Assembly (NCBI GenBank): GCA_023105745.1
Contig: JALGQZ010000002.1
Location: forward strand, 47,342,497 to 47,406,496
DNA length: 64,000 bases
Reading direction: 5' to 3'
DNA from: Austropuccinia psidii
Taxonomy: Eukaryota > Basidiomycota > Pucciniomycetes > Pucciniales > Sphaerophragmiaceae
Under the pieces are notes generated by a model. That model worked only from the letters and a program-made list of their open reading frames with translations, was not told the DNA's origin and did not search any database. Position numbers and translations under genes: made by a program. Positions 36,778-49,493 of the stretch are shown here, piece after piece (position 1 is the stretch's first letter; each line of letters begins with the position of its first letter).

Positions 36778-38748
36778 TGTTACTGGCTGGAATAATGCTA
36801 GTGACTGTTTAAGATGTTTCAAGGTTTTCTTGTCTTACCACCTTGTCAGAAACTAAAGTTAATGACAAAAGCAATGATTCAAGTAAAAGGGGATTCTTAT
36901 AAAGTATGAACAATTAAGCCTCACTCATAATATGACAAAGGAATATTTGCATGGAATTTTTTTTTGAAATTATAGGTATTTCTTGTGGATTTTCGCATTG
37001 ATCAATATGAGAAAAGGATTTAAAAATGGTAAAAAAATAATGACTGGGCCCCCAAATGTTAGGTCTGGATATGAAACTTTTAGCAAAAATAAAGTATTTC
37101 TCCTATCCTTGAAAATTTATTTAAGGTGAATTCACAAAAGCATTTTTGAGAGTTTAAAGAGAAACAAATTCCAAAAGTTATTTTTTTGACTTTGTTAGTA
37201 TGAAAAAATAACACTATAAGGATTTATTGTTTTACCAAAAATAATCTTTAAGAGATATTTAAGGCTACAATATAGATTTCTTTGAGAGAAATTTTGATTT
37301 GAATTAATTAGAAGAAGAAATACAGGAAATGAATATTAGAAAATAGTCTATGAAATAAAGGTTAAAGATAAACCACACCCAAAATTAACCATATTGAATT
37401 TTGAAACAAAGCAACAAAGTTGAAATTCATGGAAGATACTTCAATTTAATTTTGGGTTGGTTCAGGGTTAAAAATAATTATAATGATTTTTCACATGGTT
37501 AAAAGGTTGCAAAGGATTAAAAATTGGTGGCTGAAAAATTTTATTGATTGGTTTGACAGTTTTTAAGCTATTAAGGAAATGTAAAGTTCTTAACATGAAG
37601 AGAAAAGTGGGTCAAAAAGACATTCTTTTGTAAGAACAAACTCTCTTACTCCAAAAAGTGAATTTTAATTTGATCAGTTGTGAGGAACACACTGAAAAAC
37701 AAAGAGCCAATTATGGAATCACTGAGCTCTGGTTTGAACAAAAATCAGGCTTATTTTAGCCACTTTAATGCCTCAAACAAGCCATTGCTACAGTAATAGC
37801 TGGTTTGTAGCCTTCAAAACATGTAATAATGTGTTTAAAAACTGTTAGAACAGTCAAAAATATTTTTATAAAGTTTTTTTTAACTTAAGGATAGTCTTAC
37901 CCTCTTGGAAGCAGCAAGAACTTCCCTGGTTGTTATCAAAGCCTCATAACAAGTTGAGTCACATACCCTGTTACTCAATTCCAGGCCCAAAGTGACAACC
38001 TTTCAGCAAGGAATTTGGCGGAGTCTGGAAGCCTTGGAGCCAAGATTCCTCTTCCCTCCAAAGTTAATCTTTCCAGTTTATTTTTTCTTTAATTACTCAT
38101 CATGTACTATACTTAAAGTTTACACATTTAATTTGATTAAAACATTGCAGTACACAACTATAGCTATTAATTACACATATCTAAATTTAAGTTCACTTAC
38201 TTAATACACATGCACATTTTGACATTTTTATTCAAAATAATTAACTTCATCATACCTTATAAGCTGCACACCACAACTCAGTGTTAACATAAAAATTGAT
38301 GGTTAACACCACATGTGGTGTGAGTTGAAGTACGGTTTTGAGGCTTTTCATATTTTCATACAGAAAATACTAAGAACTTCATTTAAGCTTATTTAGAGTT
38401 GAGCTACAGAATTTTCACTCAGAGCTGACCTAACCTTATCTTTTATGAGGAATCAGATTGAGAAATAATTTTCATATTTTCATTTATTGGAAAAGAAAAC
38501 TATAATGACTTTTATTTACTTTTTTTCAAAAAGTATTTTATTTTTTATATTTTTGATAAAAATTTATCTTTACTTCATTATTTAATGTAAAAAATATTTT
38601 TAAATTATTAAAATATTATTTAAATTCATTGTTAAATTTCCATTATAGATTTTATATTTATATTTAAGAAAAAAGTATTCATTTCAATTATGAATTAATT
38701 GATTTTTTGTGGTCTATTGGGTATATGGAAAAAACTCCAAGGCTCACA
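36778..38748 (-). mobile_element. Ty3/Gypsy 'Ty3-A3', 5' end only
   Basis: 5' LTR 37,057-38,748 (minus; starts TGTGAGCC, ends AGACCTAACA) followed by a PBS (about 37,038-37,054, TTTGGGGGCCCAGTC on the minus strand) and leader to the start of gag. The minus strand of 36,778-36,860 matches the Ty3-A1 gag start at 12,050-12,125 ('gacaa(g/c)gtggtaaga'). The sequence stops dead at the Ty3-B LTR edge. The LTR carries the 16-bp palindrome (38,306-38,321). Confidence 0.88.
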
Positions 38749-41713
38749 TTAATAATCTCAGTGATATAATTATTAGGTTGAAAATAGGATTGAGAATGGG
38801 GAAATGATGACATTTTATTATGCTATCACAAATTTACTAAACAAAAAAAGGAATACAAAGGCTATTTATCCAAGTTGATAAATTTCAATTTTGAAACAAT
38901 TAAGCTTTGTTTAATGGAAAAACTCACAAAAAAACATTCTGAGATATACTTAGACAATGACAAAATATTGAAAATTATACTCTGGGAAAGTGTCTCAAGG
39001 CTTTTAATGAAAATAATAAAGCTCAGAAAGAAAATTATAATTATTCAAAATAAATATAAGGAAAAAATTCAAAGTTCTTTTCCAGAGAAATTTTCTCATG
39101 GCTTTCTATCAAAATAAATAAAGTTTATAACAAATTGGAAGGATATCCTTACTAGATAATGCCATTTTACCAACTCTAACCAGATAAAAAATCTCAAAGA
39201 GGAATCATTTCAAGGTTACTATTTTTGGAAGGCCCTCCTGGGATCCTATATGATTTATTTTACCACACTACTCTGATGCCTAAACTGTATTTGGGGATCA
39301 ATATATCACCAATCTGAGAGGATAATATAAAATAAAATTCAAAATATAAGTACCTAGTTTTAGAATTTTAAATTCGTTTCATTTTAAAACTTATCAATTA
39401 GCAATATTTAAAATTTCAAATATAAATCTTGGTATCATACAATATTATCAAAGTAATAGTATGGTTCTGAGATGACCTTTGAGTATTTTAAGTTTTCCAA
39501 TGAAAGGTATAGTAAAAAAAGCTGTAATATTACTTTATATATGAGAAATATAATAAAAACTAATTATAAATGAATATGTATAAATATATCACAAAGATAT
39601 CTCATATATTGATAAGATAAAGAATTTGAAAATGGAGAAATTTGAGAATTATAATACATTATAGTTATTATATTATCAAGATATATTAACAACAGATTAA
39701 CATAAAAGATGTAATGTTCCTTTAATACAGTCAATAATACCAAGAAAAAAATATTTTGAAATGATATATTTCAAACAGGAAAAAGGTAGTGAAAAATATT
39801 ATTCAGTAGATAATATTCATGGAGAATTATTTATAAAGAGCTTTTAGAAAACTCATTAATAAGGCAAGAGTTAAAGCTTAATAATGAAGGAGGTTTTTTA
39901 AATCCAATTTTAACATCCAATATTTTGAAATATTCTCAGAAAATAAAAAACACAACAAATAATGAGATCAAAACCTTTTATAACATAAAATGAAATTATT
40001 GAAGGCTTTGAGTAAGAATTAAGAACATATCATTAAATAGAAAAATATGTATTATTAAAGAACTTTATAATATAGAATCTTTGATATTATCATACTATAT
40101 CTGAGTTTAATATATAAGATTTTCAATTAATCAAAGTAATAGGAATTTTTGAGGAGATCTAAGGATAAATTAAATCATCCTGGTACTAGATATATTGATT
40201 TAAACCTATCAATAAGCTTAATTGGTATAAAAAAAGTAAATATAGTCAACTTTTTTATGAGTTCTCATGAATAATAGAATTACAGAATGATAAAAGGGTT
40301 TATGATAAAATAGATATATAAGGAATATTATACCAGTTATAAATTTATAACTGCATGATCTGTTTTGATTCAATAATATCTTCAGAAAAGAAGGTAATTT
40401 ATGATAACTTAAAAACAATCTATAGCTAATAAGCGATGCTTCATATGGGATTAATTCTATTTTCTTTAGAAGAAATAATATTCTCACAAATATTGTAATG
40501 TTATTGGTAATTTAATTAAAGCGTGTATATTATTTTAATCTTAAAAGCTTTTGTCTTTTGATTTAATCATAACTAAAAGAGCCAATAGCTTGAAACTTTA
40601 ATTTTAGATTACCAATTCAAGATATTTCTATGTTTATTGGGAGAAAAGATTTTGCAATATGATAATTTCAGTTTTCAAATAATAAAATTGAGAGTTGTAT
40701 TCTCAAGTAATTTTGAATTGATCCATGAATCTCATGTGTCTATTATTCTTTTTCAGATTAGTACCAGCTGATAGGGTATTATATATTAGAATATGGTACA
40801 GATAGGGATTTTGGAAATTGATTAGATCCTCAAGAATAATAATAAGCACTTGTAATGGTTATCACAGTATTCATATAGGTATGAAATCTGGTCCAACAGG
40901 TTTTATTCCATTTTACCATAATTCAATGACTTGAGATTCTGTAATAATAAATCAATTAAGACAAAAGGGAATAATTTAACTATTCTGATGATCTTAATCA
41001 TATTTTCAATGATATTTTTAGATAATTAAGCTTGGAGGTCCAATAATATTACATACTCTGGCTCCTGCCATTGATTCTTATCCCTCCTCTATTTTCCTGT
41101 GAAATCTATCACTTCTTGACTTAAAATAGAGATTAAGAATGGGTTTACCATAAATTCAATTATCTTCAAGTATATGTTCACAAATATTTCTAATATTAAT
41201 TAGTATTTAACCTGGGATTTTTAATAATACCATTATTTTAATTGAAAATGGACAAAGAGATCATGGTTTTTGATGAGATATTCACTATATTGTGTTAAAG
41301 TAGTTCCCACTTTAAAATATCACAGTAATTCCTACAGTATAAATTTTAAAAATTTAAGCTGGGTTTGAAATATTTCAGAGCTCAACTCAGTTGTCATATT
41401 GTTTGCTATAATTACTAAAAAAGTGAATATAATTTCCTTCTCAAAAATGTTAAATATTGAAGAGGCATACCATTTGTAGTTTCATATACTTGAAAAGCTC
41501 TAGCCATGTCCTTTTTTGACTATTAAGATATTCAAAAAATAACTAAAGAATCTCAAAATTATTTCAAATAATGATTAAATTAATATTGTCAATAGACTTT
41601 TCTGCACGAATGGAAGAACTGTTGTATTATGAGATTACCATTTCTTTATCTCTCAACCTCTACATGTTTTCAGAATGAGCTTTGGTCTCTAAACATTAAT
41701 CCAAGAATAAAAA

Positions 41714-41782
41714 GAACTGAGGTGCTCAAACTCTCATTGTAAACATTCGTGAGAAATGCACTTACCAATTGAGCTAAGTGCT
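41714..41782 (-). repeat. tRNA-like SINE-type sequence, copy 1
   Basis: The minus strand begins AGCACTTAGCTCAATTGGT, a good A-box (TAGCTCAATTGG), and has a weak B-box-like GAGTTTGAGCACC about 35 bases on. About 200 bp around it (41,660-41,860) are repeated, diverged, at 42,010-42,240. Too degenerate for a working tRNA. Confidence 0.4.
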
Positions 41783-42065
41783 TGTTGCAGATGAGCCATT
41801 ACCTCTTTGACTATGTATAATACCTACCTAATCATGGGAAGCAGGTGTGAAAGAATGCTGAAGAGAAGCTATGAAATTCTAAAAAAAGAACCTTTTCTCT
41901 GTGCAGAGCTGCAATGCTATATTTGAGGGAACTCTGGAGTTTTTGGGATATTTTACAATTTTGAAAATGGACTTATTCCACTTTCTAGAGTATTTATTGA
42001 AGAAATTAACTCTCGCTCCCATTTCAGAGTTAGTTTTGTTCTCTCAAGCTTAATCCATGAATACC

Positions 42066-42136
42066 AAGCACTGAGGGACTCAAAACCACATTGTCAAAAT
42101 TCATGAGCAATGCTTTTGCGAATTGAGCTAAGTGCT
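42066..42136 (-). repeat. tRNA-like SINE-type sequence, copy 2
   Basis: 71 nt on the minus strand. Its ends AGCACT and AGTGCT pair perfectly (6 bp) like an acceptor stem; A-box TAGCTCAATTCG and B-box-like GGTTTTGAGTCCC are at tRNA spacing. The D and anticodon stems do not fold well, so a tRNA-derived repeat is more likely than a gene. Confidence 0.45.
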
Positions 42137-45100
42137 TGTTGAAAACAAGCCATGAGTGAAGAAGCCATTACTATTTTTACCATGTATTGGACCTTCCTGA
42201 TTATGGTGCAGCAGGTGTGCAAGTATTCATAAGAGAAGGTTTATAAGATTCTCCAACACATATATTTATAATTATATTTATCTGTATACACATAATTTAG
42301 TATCAATATAATATGAACTATAGATTACCTTTATAGAATGTATGGATACCCTTTTTAAACTACTTTGTTCTTATATTACCATTATATCACTCCTCAATTC
42401 CAAAAGTGAGATTCAATCTCATTGGAAGAAACTAATGAAACTCACTATGAAAATTGAAACTTTTAAAATAAACTGTTATATAGTATCAGAGATTATAAGT
42501 AAATATACCATTAAATCTCCCTGTAAACTATATTGTACATGAGAAATTGCTATGAGTTTTATTTGTTAGTATTAATACTTACCCTCATTTTATGACTGAT
42601 ATTTTTATAAAAGACTAATAACTTAATAGATAATTATTAATATTCTCCTCTCTTTGAAGCTCAAATCTCAAAGGAAACTAACTTTTTGTCTAATTGAGAG
42701 GATATTTTGAATTTTATCTAGAGGATCATCTAATAAACCTTATAACCCAAGGGTATTAGCCAATTTCGAAATCGGAAAAAAATCAATTTTCTCCCTCAGG
42801 TACTTAATATAATTTATACCATCAAAAATGAGCTCATCAGATTTTTTCTCTTCCACATAAAGCTTTTAATAATATTTAAATAGAATTATAATCCATTCAG
42901 AAGTTTGTAGGAGTTTCAAATCTTATCAATTTACGAAGAATGATGATATAAAAAAGAATTCAAACCAGAATGATGTTTATTTTTTCAACATTTATTTCTT
43001 GATTTATCTTAAATTAGAAAAATTAATTTATTTATAGTCTCTTTTCTTATTTATCTTACTAAGAAATTTGATTTGAAGGATAATTAGGTCATTCCAAGCT
43101 CACTCTGTACAGAATAAAAGCAGGAGTTTTGCTAAGTTGGTATTTATATTTTCATATAACTTATAAATTTTGTCACTTTGAGAATACAGCTTGGTCACTC
43201 ACTGGGACATACCATAGCCTATTCATGGAGAATGTGTTGTATCTCATTTATATCAGATGTCGCACAGGATTTATTGGTTTGAGATACTGTAAAACATAAT
43301 CAGAAATACAGATGAAAAACATGACCGGAAAATTACAAAGAAAATGAAAAATGAATTAAAATAATCTGGGAGATAAGCTTCAATGAAGAAAAGAGCATGA
43401 ATAAATGGAAATCTTAATTTTTGTGATTCAGGGGCCGAGTATTCAGAGGAAAATTTTTAAAACACCTTTTGAAAATGTGAGAATTTAGTAAGGGCTGTAG
43501 GCCACTTCCTTTTATGTGTTAATAAAGCTCCTCAAATCACATTATAAAATGGACAAAGAAAAAAAGGTTAGGAAATAATAATTATATATGGAAACCCCGC
43601 TTCATGGTCTCACTGTATTGAGAATTCATAAACACAAGTCCTATTTGGGAATTTTTTTAATTTCAAGTCAATTTTTATAGAATATTTCAGATTTTTCAGC
43701 TGGGTAGATGAGAATTTTACAAATGTTGACTGCCTTATCTGTATTAATTTATTTTATTATTTTCTATGTGATGCTTATTATAAGATTTATAAATAACTTT
43801 AAATATATTTCTTTAATTTACACTGCCTCAGGAGCGAAAGCGAGGGATTTTCCTTGAATATCTACTATGAAGGGTGCCTCTCCTTTCTTAGAAATTGAAC
43901 CTCAAACTGAAAAGGTTTTCCTCTAAGCTCACAATGACAAGAAATTATGGGTCTTTGAAATTTTAATTAGGTTATTGAAGAACTCTCAGCAGAAAGTTTG
44001 AAAAATCATTAACCTGGAATGGAACCTTTCAGTAAAAATTTCCTAAAGCCAGATCATTACTCACCAGAAATCAACACTGGGTGCAATATTTTGGATAGAA
44101 CTCAGTAAATATGTTGTAAAAAAACCTCCTAACCCGGGGACTAATAGTGGGATATTGAAGTTCTCCTGTACTTCAAAGGGGTTATTAAGCTTCTGGATAT
44201 CAATAAAATATATTGTTTTTATAGAGTAGACTCAAGTAAACTTCAGGCTAAGATCTTTGTTACAATTAGATGGTATGAGTACAGGAATGGATATCAATAT
44301 TTTAGCTTCTCTGGTTTCCTGTACAGATTTCTAAGTGGAAAAGTTGATCCTGAAGCTATTTGACTTTGAATTCAATTACTCAAGTTAAAATTGGAAATCC
44401 ATCAATACCTGATCAGATAAAAATCAATGTTTTAGAAGCCATTGAATGGTTTCTGATGATTTTCTGGGCAAAATATAAGTAAAAATCTCCTAATAGTTGG
44501 AAGTGCCATTCTCAAAGATTTCTGCCCCATTTCTCTATTATACGTTTCATTTTATTTACGATAATGCTACTAATATCGTATTTATAACCAATAGGAAAAG
44601 ATAATCATTGGTTGTATCACAAAACTCACTCATTGATTCTGATTTTATACCCCAACAAAGCAATATAAATACTACTATTTTTATCAAAAGGTCTTCATTC
44701 ATTAAATTTAAAATTACCAAAACAAGATAAATAAAATATACTGGTTGAATAGCTAAATCTAATCGCTTTATACCATTAGTTTTGTCTGATAGGGCCCAGA
44801 GCTCAGAGAGCTATTAGACTTATCACAATAATTCATAGCTTAAGTTTTTCCACTTTGAGAATGGAAAATATAAAAATGAAAACTCAGTTTATTTGATAAT
44901 GGCCGGTTTTATTTACTTTTTCTATCTTCAATGGGATATTTCAACCCTAGAAGCTGATTCTAAGCTCATTTCACTATGCAGAAAGCTGGATATTTTGATT
45001 TAACTGGGCAGAAACCAGGAGGTATTCAAGATCTTTGAACCAAGTGCCATATGACGTGATAGCTTTTTGTTTGGAAAATGAAAGCTGGGAGAGAAACGTA

Positions 45101-46011
45101 ATTCATGTTTTAATGAAAAAAATGGATTAAAGAATATTTCAAGCAAAGAATCTCCCCTAAATAGCTACAGAATTATTTATTATTAATCATATTACTTAGG
45201 TTCATTATTTGATACCATTCCAAATTACACTCTCTCAAAAATGAGGGGGTATGCTAGAGCATTGTACTTTATAAACTGCATAAAATGGTTCCACATGATC
45301 TTATTAATATTATTATAATTTTCTCCTTCTGTCTCAGAAAGAAGAAATATTTCATATTGAGTACTTTTTTATATAATCTGATAGCCTCTGGCCTATAAGA
45401 AGACCTATAAGTGACTTGATGGAATAATATGAAGAATATATAAGAAATCAAAATAAGAATATCATCATTTTTTACATTTTCTCTTTCTACTAGAAGAAAC
45501 CAATTTTGTATTTCAATTAATTCTTTCCTACTACTTGATAATGATGGATTGGTACTCATAAATTTGACACATGATTCCAATCTTCTGAGTCATAGGTTTC
45601 TTATATTTTCAAGCATCTTTTGTATTATATCATTATATAAAGGGAGATACCATTCTCTTACATTTCATGAATAAAAATGTTTTAACACTAAAAAAGTAGA
45701 ATGTTTCCCCTGAGTTAAGATCAACTTGAAGTATATTTTAATGAAAATGAGTAAATCATTCACTATATGAAAATCTTTGGAATTTTCTCATTTCTTCTTA
45801 ATATGAGGTAAATATTTGAATCCCTGAATATTAATATTCCATATAAGCCAGGAAAGTCATTGAAAGTCTTTGAAGCCAAATATACCAAATAATATAAAAA
45901 ATAAAAAACCATATAAGAACAATGTACAGATGAACCTGTCAAAAACCATGGGGTTTGGTGTAGAAATTTTCCCAATGGTTTTTGAAGGCTGAGTCTGCAC
46001 AGGATACCTAC

Positions 46012-47813
46012 TGTAAGGTGTGGATATGAATGTTTGATTAAAAATCAAGTACTTTTCCTGTCCTCAAAATTTGTTTAAGGTAAAAAATGATTCAAAATAG
46101 TATTTAATAAGATTTGTAAGAGAAAAAAAACAAATTTTATTTTTTTAACTTTATTAGTATAAAGCAATAATATTTTAAAGATCTATTGTTTTACCAAAAA
46201 TGAAAATTTATCCAAAAATACTCTACAAGAGATATTAAAGGCTACAAAGGAAATTTCTTCAAGAGAAATTTCAATTGGAATTAATTGAGCAATTAACTGC
46301 AGGAAATTAATATAATAAAAGAGTCTTTGAACGTATTATCAAAGAGAAAACACGCTCAAAAGTGACCAGAGAGAATTTGGAAACAAAGTGACAAAGCTAA
46401 CAGTGATGAAAGATGCTTTAATTCACTTATGGGGTGGTTCAAGGGGTGAAAATGACTATAAGAGTTACAAAAAATGATTATAATAATTTTTTCACATGGT
46501 TAGAAGGTTCAAAATGATTTAAAAAGGATGTTTGGGATCTTTTATTGATTGGCTTAACAGTGTTTAAACTAATTATAAAAGGAAAAGATTCTAACATGAA
46601 GAGAAAAGTGGGGCAAAGAAGACATTCTTTTATAGTCATAGATTCTCTTATGAAAAAGGTAGAATTTGCTCTTGTCAGTTGTGGAAAACACTCTTAAAAC
46701 AGAAAAGCCAATTATGGAATCATTGAGCCCTGGTTTAGACCAAAAAAGGGCTGGTTTTAGCCATTTTGGACCCTCAAATCAGCCATTTCTATAGTAATAC
46801 CTGGTTTTAAGCCTTCAAAACACGTCAGTGTGTGTGTAAGAGACGTCAAAACGAGTTAGAACTGTTTTTACAATGTTTGTTTTATCTTAAGGGTAGTTTT
46901 ACCCTCTTGGAAACAGTTAAAACTTCCCTGGTTGGTATCAAAACCTCATCATAAATTGAGACACAGACCCTGTGACTAAGTTCCAGGCCAAAAGTGATGA
47001 ACCTTTGCATGGATTTGGACATCTCACACCCGTCAGCAAGGAATTTGGGGGTCTGGCTCCCCCTTGGAGCCAAGATTCCTTTTCCCCCCAGAATCAATCT
47101 TTCCAATTTATTTTTTCTTCAATTCCTCATCATGTATTATACTTATAATTTACATATTTATTTAAATTGAGTTTTTATAGTACAAAACTGTAATAATTGA
47201 CACCTCATATGTAAATTAAAGTTCACTTAAATAATACATGTGCACATTTTGACATTTCAATTGAAAATACTTCAATTCCTCATAGCTTTTAAACTATGCG
47301 AAACTCAATTTGAACACAAAAATTGATGGTTAAAACCACATGTGATGTGAATTAAATCAATGTTTTGAGGATTTTCAACTTTTGTACAGAAAATACTAAA
47401 GATTTAATTTGAGCTTATCTAGAGTTGAGCTACAGAATTTTTACCCAGAGGTGACCCAAACTTATTTTTTATGTGGAGTCCAATGGTGAAATAATTTTCA
47501 TATGTTTATTTTTGGGATAAAAAGTAATGATAATCTTTCTTTTATGTTTTTCCAAAAAAATCTTAATTTTGGTATTTTTGTTGAAAATTGATTTTTACTT
47601 AATTTTTTCCAGTAAAAATGTGTTTTCACAAATTTAGAATTAAATGTAATCTTATTTTTAAATTATAATTAAATTTTCATTTTTGTGTATATATTTATAT
47701 ATATGTTTTAATTTTTGTTTTGATAATATGAATAAATCTATTTTATTCATAATTGTATATTGTTTTATTATTTGTGGTATTTTGGGTATCTGAAACTACC
47801 TCTAAGGCTCACA
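46012..47813 (-). repeat. Complete solo LTR, family A
   Basis: 1,802 bp on the minus strand, TGTGAGCC...CCTTACA, flanked by perfect 5-bp duplications CCTAC (46,007-46,011 and 47,814-47,818). No internal sequence adjoins, so it is the product of LTR-LTR recombination. It keeps the inverted TATA block near 46,630. Confidence 0.95.
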
Positions 47814-47818
47814 CCTAC

Positions 47819-48199
47819 TGTACCCCATATTTTTTTATCTTAAAGAATATTAGATTTAAGAAAATTACAAAAAAATAATCTTAAAAAAGTTATTTAAAAC
47901 TCAAAACTACTATAGATACAAATATAGTACAAAGAAAAAAGTATTCTTTCATGTAGTAAAGCATTGATGTCTGTTTAGAACTTTGTAATTTATCAATTTA
48001 TAAAAGCCTTTCATACAACTAGAAATACTTGCTATGGCTATGTGCTTCCTTAGTTGAAAAGTGATATATGATTCATTCTTTTTTGGATTGATTCCAAAAC
48101 TTCTGAAATAGGGGTTATGGAAATTCTCTAATTATTTGAGTAAATTTATGTGATTTATTGACAGTTGAAAATGAAATTATTCAATTTATATTTAGTTGA
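47819..48199. other. Short AT-rich spacer
   Basis: Nothing recognisable between the solo LTR and the transposase relic. Confidence 0.5.
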
Positions 48200-49450
48200 A
48201 AGTGGAGTAAACTAATTCTCTTTATTTGGTTTGAGAAACTCTGAGATTGAAATTTGATTATGTAATGATATGAGGCCTATATCTTGCAAGAATGTGTTTT
48301 CTTCATAAATTGAGGCTTCTTCTTGGATCAATAAGAAATCATTGGGTAAATTAGTGAGACTTGGTACTATCTTTGTATGGTTATAACAGTTATTGATTTT
48401 TGCAGATGTGACCACATTCCAAGCCAAGTGGCAAAGGCACATAGAGCTTAGATGGTCTATGTTGTATATATAACTTAAAGTAGCATTGCTAAATAAATAA
48501 GTCTCTTTTAATATTTTTCCTTGAAAGTCCTTATTATACCAGAATCAAGTGACTGAATTCGATATATGGTAAGAAGAAACTTATTTTGATGTATGATAAC
48601 CCTTTGGAAGGCTGTTATTGGCCTTTGAGATGGTCCAGAAGAATAATTATCTTTTTATTTTTTATACAAAGCTCTTGGTTCTATTGGAATACCCATTTTC
48701 AAAAGAATTGGTTGTTTATCCATGCTTTTGTATTAAAAAAGTAGCTGTAGCACAGCTGGAAGCCATATTTCTTTTTCAAGCAACATGGCCTCTCAAACTT
48801 TTCGATGAATAGTAATGGTAGTTTTTCTGTACCATTATCATTTCAAGTAAGTGAAGCAGAAAGAAAGGTTTCATTAGCTTTGAGCCCATTATTATTTTAT
48901 TAGTCAAACCCTTTATTGGGGAAATTTCAAAAGATAATATTTACAGCATCAGCACAAGATATTCCAAAAAAGGAAGCAAGAACATAAAACAATCCAGTTT
49001 TTTTGTTTTTAAAATTTCATCAGGATTTTATCCTAAGAGTATTGGGCCAATGAAATTTATTTCTTCTTCAATTTTTACCAAATTGATTGATCTAGATTCC
49101 CCATGACTTTCATAGTTTGGTATATTTTTTCCTTAACTTAAATCTCTAAAGATCCATTTAATAAGTGGATCCATTTATTTCTAGGTAGGATGCACAAAAT
49201 TTAAAAATTCTTCCACTTGGCTCATATAATTTTTGCAGTAATTAGAAATTCGTTCTTCTTTCATTTCTGCATTCATGCTTCAAGAATGGTTTCAATCATA
49301 CCATTCTTGACATTACCAATTTGTTTGACACTTTTCAATCCAGAAATTTGATTGGCTTTAATCTTTGATTCAAGAAGAGATATGTGTCTGCTTCAGGAAT
49401 AGGCATGGTTATAAATTTTAGATATTTTCAGCTTTGATTTGTTGGCTTTT
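48200..49450 (-). pseudogene. pogo/Tigger-like (DDE_1) transposase relic
   Basis: Minus-strand pieces in the order of the Tc1/mariner-related DDE_1 transposases: KIIILLDHLKGQ (about 48,610-48,650, second Asp region), SLDSGIIRTFKEKY (about 48,515-48,560, the conserved 'LDAGIIxxFK' box), then LCHLAWNVVTSAKINNCYNHT (48,370-48,436), the C-terminal helix region. Upstream, 49,190-49,400 gives a possible N-terminal part (KSVKQIGNVKNGMIETILEA). Frameshifts and stops between every piece. These enzymes cut and paste their own element; this copy is dead. No terminal repeats found. Confidence 0.65.
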
Positions 49451-49493
49451 ACCATTTTGATGGTTCCAGTCTAATATTTTGGTCTCCTGATTT

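Larger units (their letters stand above)
38749..46006. other. AT-rich region without recognisable genes
   Basis: No reading frame over about 100 codons and none with a recognisable domain. Apart from the tRNA-like pair at 41.7-42.1 kb I see only old, unclassified repeat-like DNA. Short open stretches (38,875-39,117; 40,218-40,487; 45,269-45,580) have compositions expected by chance. Confidence 0.6.

Noticed and set aside
42066..42136. Functional tRNA gene
   Set aside because: Acceptor stem and boxes fit, but D and anticodon stems do not pair and the anticodon cannot be placed with confidence.
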